From WQXF01 sp031553615 (GTDB lineage: Bacteria; Bacillota; Clostridia; Christensenellales; Aristaeellaceae), in the NCBI GenBank assembly GCA_031553615.1, contig JAVBLJ010000007.1:38007-102006 (forward strand): a stretch of DNA of 64,000 bases. Direction: 5' to 3'. The stretch's first letter is position 1. Every line of letters starts with the position of its first letter. Under the pieces are notes generated by a model. That model was not told the DNA's origin, made no database searches, and saw only the letters and a program-made list of their open reading frames with translations. Below are positions 39,743 to 48,455 of the stretch, piece by piece. Both the position numbers and the translations under genes were made by a program.

Positions 39743-42619
39743 CTATTTTGTTTCGGCTTTTATTTCGGCCACGGGCAGGCCGAACTCCAATCGCTTCTCG
39801 CGCAGCTCCTCGTTGATGGTCATGCCGTAGGTGATCAGCGCTTCCCGGGGGTCGCCCTTGCTGATGGCCACGCTGCGGAATGCATTGTTGATGTGGCGCG
39901 AGAGGAAGTAGCCGCCGGCCACCTCGGGGATGCCTACCGTCCACTTGCTCTGCTCCAAAATGGGCGCAAGGTCCTTGGTGGACCAGGGCAGCCTGGCGAA
40001 GGCCGCAGTGTTGGCGGTCATGTACCGGGCGGAAGTGCCCATGAGGCTTTCCAGACCGCGTGCGTACTGCACCTGCGTCTCCTCGCTGAGCCACCAGCGG
40101 ATGAACTCCCACGCGGCCTCCTGCTCCTTGCAGGTAGAGGTCATGAGCGTGTAGGTGCACTTGGAGGCCACGGAGCGGTTGAGGCCTTCTTCCCCGGGGG
40201 TGCCGGGCACGGTGGTCATGCCCCAGAGGCCGTTGATCTCCGGCGCGGACACCATCAGGGTGTTGAACAGACCCAGGTCGGCCACGGCCAGGGGCCCGAT
40301 GCCCATGCGGAAACGGTAGGCGGCGTTGAAGTTGATGGGGCAGCCATAGTTGGTGTACAGCTTGCACCAATCCTTGAAGGTCTCGATGGCGATCTCCTGG
40401 TCCACCAGCGTCCGGATGCCGTCGCCCTCGTAGAGCTGACCGCCGCGCTGGAAGAGCAGCGTGCCGAAGGTGCGCAGGCCCTGGGTATCGTCCCCGGCAA
40501 AGGCCAGCGTGCTATCCATGGTGCGGGCGGTGCCGTTGTCCAGCAGGAAATCCAGGTGATGCCTTTGCAGGGTGGGGATCAGGTGCAGCACGTCCTCCCA
40601 CGTGGTGGGGATGTCCACGCCGATCTCGTCCAGTATATCCTTGCGGTAGAAGAGCATGGGGAAGGTTTCGGTCTCCGGCAGGCCGTACACGCCGCCCTGG
40701 AAGCTGACGGGCGTCAGCGCGCTGGAGCGGAACTGAGCGGCGGTTTCTTCGAAGCCTTCAAACTGGGAAAGGTCGGTCGCTGCGCTGCGCAGGGCGAAGT
40801 TGACCGGCATCTGCTGATTGGCGTAGAGGATGACGTCGGGGCCGTTGCCCGCCACGGTGGAAGGCAGGATGGTATCGCCCTGCACCAATTGAATCTCCAC
40901 GTTGATACCGGTCTGGGGCGTGAAGTAGGATTTCACGAGCTCGTTGATCACCTGGGCCTGATCGCGGCCGGTAGGGGACCAGACGGTGATGGTGCTCTTG
41001 CCCCCGGCGGCCTCGCCCAGGCTCTCGTAATTTTCCACAAAGGAGGCGGCGAACATGTCCGCGCCATAGGCGATGCTCTCCAAAGCGCTGGCCGCCACCC
41101 GGGGCAATGGCGTGCCGGGGGCGGCCAGATCGATGTAATCCAGCACCAGGGGGCGGTAGGAGGCCTCGTTGCGCCAATCGGTGAGCGCATCCACGTCGCT
41201 TTGGAAGATGCTGAACTTGGCGGGGATATCGTAGGGCTTTTTGATGAAATCCCGCAGGGTGCGGGACATGTTGCTCAGGGCCAGCAGTTCCGTGCCCGTG
41301 TTGCCGGTGACGCCGCGCAGGGATTCCACGGTCGCGTCGAGCCGGTTGGCGACGTCCTCCATTTGCAGGAAGGTTTCCGGCAGCTGCCGCTCCAGCTTGT
41401 AATCGCGCATTACGTCGGGGGTGGAGCCAATGATCATTAGGAATTGGCGGTAGATGCCCATCACGTCCTGCGCGCAATGGTTCACCTGGCCCAGCACTTC
41501 GCCCAGGTCGCCCAGCGTTACCTCCAGGGAGATTTCGTGGGTGCCCTGGGTCAGATATACGGAATAGGGCTGGTCGCCGTTGCCCACGGTCACCATCTGC
41601 CAATCGTCATCAAAGAGAAAGCGCACGTCCTCGGCCTCGGCGAAGGGCGCTTGGCCATCGATCTGGAGCGAGCGGCTGGAGTAGGTGCCCCGAATGAAAT
41701 CCTGCTTTGCCTTGAAGCGCAGCTCGTACAGGCCGGTCTCCGGGGCCTCCAGGTTCCAGGCGATGGTCTCGCCCACCAGGTTCCAGGAGGTGCCGCCAAT
41801 GGTGTTAAAGCAATACTTGGAGCCCCGGTAGGGCTCGGTCAGGGGCGAGGAGCGATCCGCGTAGGCGGTCAGCACCGGGCTGGTCTTCCAGGCGGGCAGC
41901 TCGGCCTGCACCCGGGACGCGCTCTGGGTGGCCTGGGGGGCGGCCGCGTATTGGGCCAGGTATTCGGCGTAAGTGGGCACCTGCCGCGGCGCGGCGAAGG
42001 TGACCTGCCGCAATTGCAGGCCCTCGCGGTTGACGTGCAGGGTAACCTTGTTGGCGCCCTGGCGGAGCGGGAACAGCAGGGGCCGGGTGTGGTACCCGGT
42101 GCTGTCCATCGCCCGGCGGGTGCTATAGATCGGCCACTCCACCTGCGCGGGGCGGATGTCGTTGCCGTTGCTGTCGGTTTCAATGCGGTCGGTGGCGTCC
42201 TTCCAAATGCGATCCAGAAGGATGGTGGAAGCCTGCAGATAGGGCAGCTCGCCGTCTATCTGGATCACCACTTCGCAGGGCGCGGAACGGCCCGGCTTGG
42301 GCATGTAGTGGAGCTCCAGCTCGTATAGGGCGGTTTGGGGGGCGGTGATTTCGAAGGTCAGCTCGCCATCCTCCTCGATGAGCAGGTGATCTTCGAGCGC
42401 AGCGAAGGAACCCGTGCCTGCGGCAAGGGTTTGCAAATCCAGCGGGATATCCTGATCGGCCTGGGGCGTACCGGCATGCTCCGCCAGAAATGCCGCGTAC
42501 TCGCGGGTGGCGGTGTCCACGGCCCCTGCTTTGGTTTCGGCGGTCAAGCCGAGTGCGGGAATGCCCAGCGTCAGGCAAAGCAACCCGGCCAGCAGGGGGG
42601 AGTACACACTTTTTTTCAT
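39743..42619 (-). CDS. Extracellular solute-binding protein with a ~540-residue N-terminal extension
   Basis: 958 residues, about twice a normal family 1 binding protein. Signal peptide to about residue 25. Residues ~30-215 and ~245-385 each look like a beta-sandwich carbohydrate-binding module (ELTFEITAPQTALYELELHY and TIAWNLEAPETGLYELRFKA share the pattern), joined by TPR-free helical sequence (~390-530). The C-terminal ~415 residues form the binding protein (STITVWSPTGRDQAQVINEL..., GPDVILYANQQMPV, VYGLPETETFPMLFYRKDILDEIG). No lipobox. It probably delivers an oligosaccharide to the adjacent permeases while holding polysaccharide. ATG 42619 is preceded by a GGGGAACACC stretch. Confidence 0.85.
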   Translation of the reverse strand: MKKSVYSPLLAGLLCLTLGIPALGLTAETKAGAVDTATREYAAFLAEHAGTPQADQDIPLDLQTLAAGTGSFAALEDHLLIEEDGELTFEITAPQTALYELELHYMPKPGRSAPCEVVIQIDGELPYLQASTILLDRIWKDATDRIETDSNGNDIRPAQVEWPIYSTRRAMDSTGYHTRPLLFPLRQGANKVTLHVNREGLQLRQVTFAAPRQVPTYAEYLAQYAAAPQATQSASRVQAELPAWKTSPVLTAYADRSSPLTEPYRGSKYCFNTIGGTSWNLVGETIAWNLEAPETGLYELRFKAKQDFIRGTYSSRSLQIDGQAPFAEAEDVRFLFDDDWQMVTVGNGDQPYSVYLTQGTHEISLEVTLGDLGEVLGQVNHCAQDVMGIYRQFLMIIGSTPDVMRDYKLERQLPETFLQMEDVANRLDATVESLRGVTGNTGTELLALSNMSRTLRDFIKKPYDIPAKFSIFQSDVDALTDWRNEASYRPLVLDYIDLAAPGTPLPRVAASALESIAYGADMFAASFVENYESLGEAAGGKSTITVWSPTGRDQAQVINELVKSYFTPQTGINVEIQLVQGDTILPSTVAGNGPDVILYANQQMPVNFALRSAATDLSQFEGFEETAAQFRSSALTPVSFQGGVYGLPETETFPMLFYRKDILDEIGVDIPTTWEDVLHLIPTLQRHHLDFLLDNGTARTMDSTLAFAGDDTQGLRTFGTLLFQRGGQLYEGDGIRTLVDQEIAIETFKDWCKLYTNYGCPINFNAAYRFRMGIGPLAVADLGLFNTLMVSAPEINGLWGMTTVPGTPGEEGLNRSVASKCTYTLMTSTCKEQEAAWEFIRWWLSEETQVQYARGLESLMGTSARYMTANTAAFARLPWSTKDLAPILEQSKWTVGIPEVAGGYFLSRHINNAFRSVAISKGDPREALITYGMTINEELREKRLEFGLPVAEIKAETK

Positions 42620-42711
42620 GGTGTTCCCCTTTCTCGAAAGGTTATATGAATCAAAAGATTATGTTGCATAAAAACTATACGAAGCAAAAAGCTTGTGGGG
42701 CCAAAGGCCAA

Positions 42712-42733
42712 TGGGAGGGGCGAACCCCTCCCA
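42712..42733 (-). terminator. Intercistronic hairpin (partial terminator/attenuator) after a solute-binding protein gene
   Basis: TGGGAGGGG-cgaa-CCCCTCCCA, a perfect 9-bp stem with a stable tetraloop, 16 bases after the stop at 42750. No immediate T-run follows on the minus strand, so it more likely protects or attenuates the mRNA between two transporter segments than fully ends it. The gap 42620-42749 holds nothing else. Confidence 0.6.
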
Positions 42734-42749
42734 CTGAAGGACGCGTGGA

Positions 42750-44072
42750 TTAGTTGGCCAGGAAATCGGCGATGGTCGCTTCCATGATGGGCTTCTGCTC
42801 GGCCACGGCGGATTGCGGGGTGTGATCCAGCGTGTTGAGCATTTCGAACAGATTGTAGCAGGGGATGCCGTAACGGTCGCCGGTTAGCATGGCAAAACGC
42901 TGGTTGACCTGGATGTCGGCGTAGATGGCCGCGCTCTCCTCGTCGTTGACGTGCTTCTCGGCGAGCTGGGTGTAGTACTCTTCGGGGGTCATTTCCGGAT
43001 ACAGGTTGTCGAAGATCATGCTGTAGGCCAGCAGCGAAGCATCCTGCTCCTTCTCCGGGATGTTGGCAGGAATCCAGAACATGAAGTAGCCGGCGTCGCT
43101 GTGATACGCGGTGGCGCTGGGGCCCATGGGGAAGTACACAAAGCCGAAATCTTCGGGCTCCATGGTGTTGATGTAATCAACGACCCACTCGGCGCACTGC
43201 ATCATGGCCACTTCGCTGGCGGCGAAGGCCTTGACGTTGCTTTCCCAATCCTCGGGATCGCCGATGCGGACGGTCTTGTCGACGGCCAGCATCTGCTGGT
43301 ACATGTTCAGGGCTTCCAGGGTGGGCTCGGAATCGGCGATGACCTTGGGCGTTTCGCCGGTGGCGTCCACCAGATCGGCTTCGTTGCTCAGCAGCAGCAT
43401 GGTGGCGAGGCTATCCATGCCCGTGGCGGTCAGGCCCCACTGGGTGGTGTTGCCGTCGGGGCCAACCTTGGTCAGCACCTTGGCGTACTCGCGCAGGGTA
43501 TCCCAGTTCCAGGTGCCTTCCGCGATGCACTCGTTGGGGTTCTTCAGGCCCGCTTCTTCCAGCAGGCGCTTGTTGAAGATGAAGCCGCCGTTGACTTCCA
43601 GATTGAACTTATCGAAGCAGTAGAGCGCGTCGCCAACGGTGCCGGCGATGCGGCAGAGGGGATCCCACTTGGTGGAGGTCATGTCTTGGCCCACGCGGGC
43701 GGCAATCTTGTTCACATCGGCGGGCAGGCCAGCCTTGACCCAGCCGGGGAACACCCAGGGGAAGGTGAAGTTGCAATTGCCGGGGCTGTTGCCGGCCAGG
43801 GTGTTGGTAACCATGTTATCCCAGAATTCGCCGGCGTCCACCTGCACCCATTCGAACTTGATGTTCAGGGCTTTTTCCACTTCGGCCACGCGGGCATCGA
43901 AGCGATCCTTTTCTTCGCCGGGCTCGGTGAAGCGGGGGCCCCAGCCCCATGCCATGCGAACCACTTGGCCACCAAAGTCGTAGGTAGCTTCGGTCGCGAA
44001 GGCGGGCACAGCCATTGCCACTAGGGAAACCGCCAGGATGGTTGCCAGGAGAATGCTTACAAACCTTTTCAC
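42750..44072 (-). CDS. Extracellular solute-binding protein (family 1)
   Basis: 440 residues. Signal peptide ends at AVPAFA-TEA (about 27) with no lipobox, so it is secreted or otherwise retained. The binding-protein fold is shown by the N-terminal GGQVVRMAWGWGPRFTEPGEEKDR, NGGFIFNKRLLEEAGLKNPNE and GKTWNWDTLREYAKVL-type hinge segments, and FAASEVAMMQCAEWVVDYI. It supplies ligand to one of the two permease pairs; which is unclear. Start 44072 with GAGGAGGACT upstream. The 77-base gap before it contains a small GC hairpin and a weak TTGATC-17-ATTATA promoter candidate. Confidence 0.9.
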   Translation of the reverse strand: MKRFVSILLATILAVSLVAMAVPAFATEATYDFGGQVVRMAWGWGPRFTEPGEEKDRFDARVAEVEKALNIKFEWVQVDAGEFWDNMVTNTLAGNSPGNCNFTFPWVFPGWVKAGLPADVNKIAARVGQDMTSTKWDPLCRIAGTVGDALYCFDKFNLEVNGGFIFNKRLLEEAGLKNPNECIAEGTWNWDTLREYAKVLTKVGPDGNTTQWGLTATGMDSLATMLLLSNEADLVDATGETPKVIADSEPTLEALNMYQQMLAVDKTVRIGDPEDWESNVKAFAASEVAMMQCAEWVVDYINTMEPEDFGFVYFPMGPSATAYHSDAGYFMFWIPANIPEKEQDASLLAYSMIFDNLYPEMTPEEYYTQLAEKHVNDEESAAIYADIQVNQRFAMLTGDRYGIPCYNLFEMLNTLDHTPQSAVAEQKPIMEATIADFLAN

Positions 44073-44149
44073 TAGAGAGTCCTCCTCATAAATATTTATT
44101 ACAACCGCTCATGGGCGGCTATAATCGTGTCGGTGCCGGTGGGATCAAT

Positions 44150-45094
44150 CTAATTCTTGAGGGTCAGCCAGGCGTCCACGTAGTGGATGGCCAGGCCGAT
44201 GTCGCCATGGGTCTCCGAAAGGAGCGCGTAGAGGTTGCGCAGCTCGGCTGCCATGGTAGCCTTGCCCTCCTCGAAGTAGGTGATGAACTCCGGCTCGCTG
44301 GGAACGGGACCGGTCTCGCTGCCCAGCACCACCTTCTTGCCAAACTGCATGCCCAGGCGGATCATGGGCTGGGCGTCGCCGTACTGGGCCTTCGCCGTAT
44401 CCCGGTATGCCATGATGCAGAGGGTATCGACTCGCCGGGCGATGTAGGCACCCAAGGTCACCTGCGCGCCCTCGTCGGTCAAGGGGGCGGAAGGGTCGTC
44501 GATCCACATGCTCACGTCGGCCTCGAGGAGCAGCCCTTGCGCGTCGCAGAACGCTCGCCCCTCATCGTAGACGCGTCCGACCTGGCCCACCAGGGCGGCG
44601 GGATCGGCGGCGTATTCCGGCAATTGGTAGGGCTCGAAATCCAGATGAATGCCGTAAAAACGCTCCTCCGGCGCGGCGGACTCCTGATACTTGCGCGCCT
44701 TTTCCAGCCATCGTTGATAGGCCTTGAAGCCCTCGTCGGTAAGCCAGCGTGCGTCGCCGCCCAGGGCGGCTACCCGGATGTCCCGAGCGGTGCAGTCGGC
44801 CACAAAGGCCCGGTAGTATTTCTCGAAGGCGTTGCCGTAGTACACGTAGATTTCGGTCACGCCGCTCTGCTGCAGAAAATCCAGGCGCGCGGTGCGGTCC
44901 GCATCCTTCTTCATGAAATCGGTGTTCCACCACCAGGTGCCCAGGGAATGGCTTTTCTCCGGCGGGAAGATGGCGGCCAGCGAGGCTTCCTCCGTTTGCG
45001 CCGCCGCAGCCAGGGCGGGGCAAACGGCAGAGAAGGCGAGCGCGAGGCACAGCAGCCCCGCGAACCATGCGAGCCCCGGTAATCTTTTTCGCAT
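44150..45094 (-). CDS. Secreted TIM-barrel-like putative glycosidase (paralogue of the gene at 50442)
   Basis: 314 residues. Signal peptide to about residue 33 (CPALAAAAQ). The mature part contains GTWWWNTDF, VTEIYVYYGN, GGDARWL, ERFYGIHLDFEPYQLPEY and YRDTAKAQYGDAQPMIRLG, a series of strand-loop units as in a TIM barrel; L-D-F-E-P gives the likely acid pair. It matches the cytoplasmic protein at 50442-51365 along its whole length. No named family recognised. Role by context: extracellular trimming or recognition of the glycan taken up by the locus. ATG 45094 follows GGAGGG; the gap to the regulator gene is 2 bases. Confidence 0.75.
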   Translation of the reverse strand: MRKRLPGLAWFAGLLCLALAFSAVCPALAAAAQTEEASLAAIFPPEKSHSLGTWWWNTDFMKKDADRTARLDFLQQSGVTEIYVYYGNAFEKYYRAFVADCTARDIRVAALGGDARWLTDEGFKAYQRWLEKARKYQESAAPEERFYGIHLDFEPYQLPEYAADPAALVGQVGRVYDEGRAFCDAQGLLLEADVSMWIDDPSAPLTDEGAQVTLGAYIARRVDTLCIMAYRDTAKAQYGDAQPMIRLGMQFGKKVVLGSETGPVPSEPEFITYFEEGKATMAAELRNLYALLSETHGDIGLAIHYVDAWLTLKN

Positions 45095-45096
45095 GC

Positions 45097-46707
45097 TCAA
45101 CCCTCCGCTCCATGCCGATCCCGGTATTCCAAGGGGGTTTGCCCGGTCTCCTGCTTGATGAATTTTCCGAAGTAGGCCGCGTTGGGATACCCCACGTTGC
45201 GGGCGATCTCGCTGATCTTCAGGCGGGTCGCCATCAGCTGCTGCTTGGCCTTCTTCAGCCGCTCGCCCTTGATGTAATCCGATACGTTGCAGCCCACCTT
45301 GCGCTTAAACAGGATGGAGAAGTACGAGGGGTTGAGGTACACCTTCTCGGCCAAAAGCACCAAGGAAAGCTCCTGATCCAGGTTCTGCGCGATGTAGTCC
45401 TTCGCCTTTTGAATGCAGGATTGCGAACGGTTATCCCGCTTGCGCGGGGCCTGACGGAGCAGCAGTTCGATGAGCTGGCGGATGGCGGAGGCGGCCTCCT
45501 CCCAGGAAGTGAACGCTGATGCGTTGCCCAGCCAAAGCAGGTTGTGCTCGCGGCTCGTGGCGGCATAGGCACCGGTTTTGTTCAGGTGAGCGAGCAGCGC
45601 CCCGCAGATGCAGCAGAACATTTCTATCAGCGCCGGATCGTGGCTTGCGTGGCCCTTGGTGAACCCGGCCAGCATTTCCTCGGCCAGCGCTCTGCACTCT
45701 TCGGTCTCTGCGTTTTCCAGCAGCCGCTGGAGGATGATGGCGCGGCGGGGAATCTCTTGGTAGGCCTCCTCGGGCTGTTCCCCGGCTTGGCCGGCCTCGG
45801 GCAAATCCTCCTCGGTGAGCACGATGTGGCCTTGGCCTTGGCCGTAGGCCTGCAGCGTGGCCAGCTTTTTGTAGGCCTCGCCCGCCTCGGGGAGGGGGAA
45901 CGGCTGGGTGGTGTAGGCGAAGAGCAGATCGTGCGAGGTGTGCCGCTGAAAGAGCATCTGCGCGTTCTCGATGGCGGCCAGCAGCGCCGGCTGCACGTCG
46001 GCAGGTTCGCCGCTCTTGGGCTGAACCAGCCACACGAAGCAGTGCTTTTGGGGCATGGCGCCCTCGTAAACGAAGGCCCGGCGCAGGTACTCCTCGATGT
46101 GATTGCCCATTTCCAGCAGCAGGCCCAGATGGTTGGCCTCGCCCACCGGGGTGTTTAGGGCGCAAAGGAGCATGTGCACCGGCTTTTCGGGCGAAATCAG
46201 TAGGGAAACCGCGGGGCCCGAGGTGCGAAAGCCGTTGAGCAGTTTGATCAGGTATTCCCTGCGGATATTGGTGGCGGAGGCCTCCATGCGGGTTTTGGCG
46301 ATGGAGAGCAGGTTCTTGGTCTCGATGGTCTCCTCAATGCGGCCCATGGCCTCGCGGATGGCTTCGAGCAGCGGCGCGTCGTTTCCGCCCTTGAGCACGT
46401 AGGAAACCACATTGGGGTTGATGGCGCGTTGGGCGTATTCGAACTGGCCAAAGGCCGTTAGGAAGATGATCAGGGTCGATATTTTCTGCGCCTCCAGCTG
46501 GGCCAGTATATCCAGGCCCGTGACCTCCGGCATGCGGATATCGAGGATGGCGATGTCGTAGATGCCGGTGAGCAGCTGCTGCATCGCTTGGGTGGCGTTG
46601 TTGCATTTGTAGACATCGAACGCCGCCCCGAAGCGATCCTCCACCAGATATCCCACCCAGTCGGTGACCAGGGCTTCATCGTCCACCAACATCATCCGGT
46701 ACTGCAA
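45097..46707 (-). CDS. AraC-type response regulator (YesN-like)
   Basis: 536 residues. Receiver domain at 1-120 with VDDE near 8-11, the phosphorylated Asp56 in LDIRMPE and the conserved Lys in VLKGG. A linker of about 300 residues without clear motifs follows. The C-terminal ~105 residues hold two AraC helix-turn-helices (LSLVLLAEKVYLNPSYFSILFKRK and LKISEIARNVGYPNAAYFGKFIKQ). It would activate the transport genes when phosphorylated by the kinase encoded upstream. Start probably TTG 46707 behind GGGAGGTG; an ATG four codons later is possible. Confidence 0.92.
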   Translation of the reverse strand: MQYRMMLVDDEALVTDWVGYLVEDRFGAAFDVYKCNNATQAMQQLLTGIYDIAILDIRMPEVTGLDILAQLEAQKISTLIIFLTAFGQFEYAQRAINPNVVSYVLKGGNDAPLLEAIREAMGRIEETIETKNLLSIAKTRMEASATNIRREYLIKLLNGFRTSGPAVSLLISPEKPVHMLLCALNTPVGEANHLGLLLEMGNHIEEYLRRAFVYEGAMPQKHCFVWLVQPKSGEPADVQPALLAAIENAQMLFQRHTSHDLLFAYTTQPFPLPEAGEAYKKLATLQAYGQGQGHIVLTEEDLPEAGQAGEQPEEAYQEIPRRAIILQRLLENAETEECRALAEEMLAGFTKGHASHDPALIEMFCCICGALLAHLNKTGAYAATSREHNLLWLGNASAFTSWEEAASAIRQLIELLLRQAPRKRDNRSQSCIQKAKDYIAQNLDQELSLVLLAEKVYLNPSYFSILFKRKVGCNVSDYIKGERLKKAKQQLMATRLKISEIARNVGYPNAAYFGKFIKQETGQTPLEYRDRHGAEG

Positions 46708-46727
46708 AACCCGTCACCTCCCTTCGG

Positions 46728-48455
46728 CTATTTGGGCAGAACCAGGGTGGCCGTGACGCAGAAGCCGCCCAGGCCGCTGCGGGATATGGAAAGGCCGCTT
46801 TCCGGGCCAAACACCGCCTTGAGGCGTCTGTGGATGTTGAGGAGACCGGTGATTTCATGCATGGGCTGGTGGGATTCCAGCCGCGCATGGGCCTCGGCCA
46901 AGTCCTGGTCGGTCAGGCCCTTGCCGTTGTCCTCCACGCTGACGGTCAGGTGTTTACCATCGCATTCAGCGGTGACCCGTAGGTGAAAATCGGTGGCGGT
47001 CTTGCCGCCGTGGAGGAAGGAGTTTTCGATCAGGGGCTGCAGGATCAGCCGGGGCACCTGCAGGGCTTCCATGCCCTCTGGCAGCGCCGCCTGGAACTCC
47101 ACCCGCGCTGAGCTGGCCCGCATGGCCATGATGCTCAGATAGTTCTCCGCGTGCTGCCATTCGTCGCTCAGGCGCACCATGTCGGCCTCGCCCCGGGTGA
47201 TGTAGCGGAAGAAGGAGGCCAGATGCGCGCAGAAGAGCTCCGCGTTTTCGTTGTCGCCAATCTTGATCATGGCCGAGAGGGCATAGAAGCTGTTGTAGAG
47301 GAAGTGCGGATGGATTTGGCTCTGGAGCTGTTTGAGGTTGGCTCGTTCCACCAGCAATTCCTTTTCGTACACCTCGCTGACCAGCACTTGCAGGTTGCGC
47401 ACCATGTGATTGAAGGAGCCGTAGAGTGAAGCGAACTCATCCTTGGAGGTGGAGGTGAGGCTGACGGTGAAGTCGCCCTTCTCCAGCGGCTTGAAGGCTT
47501 CGATCATGTGGGTGATGGGCCGCACGATGGTTCGGTTGAAGAACAGCAGCATCAGCAGCGCCGCCAGGGAGATGACCAGGGTGAACACCGCTGCCAGCTT
47601 GGTTTGGGATGCGAAGGGGGCCACCAGATCGGCGGAGCGGGCCACGGCGATGATCCGCAGATCGCTGTACGTGGAGCACGCGGAGAATACCACGTAGTCG
47701 GCACCCTGATAGGGCAGCGTCAAGGGGCCTGCCTCGGGGAAGGAGAGCGAGGGGAGCTGCGAAGTCAGCCAACCGGTGATGCCGTCTATGTGCTCGTCGC
47801 TTTGCAGCAGCGTGCCCGTTTTGTTGTTCAGCAGGTAGGTGTTCATGGGCGGCGCGCCCAGAATGCCGTAGTCGCTAAAGAGCTGAAACAGCTTTTGGAA
47901 AGAGAGCTGTGCATCAATGCTGAAGAGCTCGGGGTTCTCCTGCTGGTAGCGGGAGGTAAGGAAGGCCTCGCTCTCCTGATAGATGATCTGCGCGCCCACG
48001 GTATCCAGCGGCATAACCACGCCCTGCCAGCGGGTCGGATCGAAGGCGGTCAATCCATCGCGGGTGGAGATGCTGCGCCCCCACCGGGGAAAGTGCACGT
48101 AGACATCGGCCAGCATTTCGCTGGTGCCCAGAATGGAGCGGAGGCGTTCCTGAGCCAGAATCACCTGCTGCACCAGCTGATAATCCTGAATATCGCCCTG
48201 GGCGATGGCCAGCTCGCCCCAGTCCTGGGTCGCGTAAGCGTTAAAGAGGGAGCGCTTGATGTTCAGCAGCTGCCGATCCAGGAAGTGTAGCTGGCGCTGC
48301 CCATTGCCCTCGATGGCGGCGATGCTCTCCTTGCGCAGGAGGTGCATGCTGGCCGAGTAGGAATAGAGGTATACCGAGCTGAGAATCAGCATTACGGCCA
48401 GAAAGGCGACGGTCACCTTGGCCAGGATGGTGTTGGGCAGCCAGGGCTTCTTCAT
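46728..48455 (-). CDS. Sensor histidine kinase, YesM/LytS-like
   Basis: 575 residues. Membrane helices at about 13-33 and 288-310 enclose an extracytoplasmic sensor domain of about 250 residues; HAMP region follows (RTIVRPITHMIEAFKPLEKGDF). The His_kinase domain has QSQIHPHFLYNSFYAL with the phospho-His, and the ATP site is QPLIENSFLHGG ... VEDNGKG. ATG 48455 overlaps the TGA of the binding-protein gene (ATGA), and 20 bases separate its stop from the regulator. It thus forms a binding protein-kinase-regulator unit. Confidence 0.93.
   Translation of the reverse strand: MKKPWLPNTILAKVTVAFLAVMLILSSVYLYSYSASMHLLRKESIAAIEGNGQRQLHFLDRQLLNIKRSLFNAYATQDWGELAIAQGDIQDYQLVQQVILAQERLRSILGTSEMLADVYVHFPRWGRSISTRDGLTAFDPTRWQGVVMPLDTVGAQIIYQESEAFLTSRYQQENPELFSIDAQLSFQKLFQLFSDYGILGAPPMNTYLLNNKTGTLLQSDEHIDGITGWLTSQLPSLSFPEAGPLTLPYQGADYVVFSACSTYSDLRIIAVARSADLVAPFASQTKLAAVFTLVISLAALLMLLFFNRTIVRPITHMIEAFKPLEKGDFTVSLTSTSKDEFASLYGSFNHMVRNLQVLVSEVYEKELLVERANLKQLQSQIHPHFLYNSFYALSAMIKIGDNENAELFCAHLASFFRYITRGEADMVRLSDEWQHAENYLSIMAMRASSARVEFQAALPEGMEALQVPRLILQPLIENSFLHGGKTATDFHLRVTAECDGKHLTVSVEDNGKGLTDQDLAEAHARLESHQPMHEITGLLNIHRRLKAVFGPESGLSISRSGLGGFCVTATLVLPK

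Noticed and set aside
39740..41440. 566-codon open frame on the + strand antisense to the 958-residue binding protein
   Set aside because: High GC leaves antisense frames open; the product is Gly/Gln/His-rich without motifs, while the minus-strand frame has signal peptide and family motifs.
42620..42749. Full operon boundary between two binding-protein genes
   Set aside because: The hairpin there has no T-run and no promoter could be found for the 958-residue protein gene, so I treat the run as continuous, with the hairpin as an attenuator.
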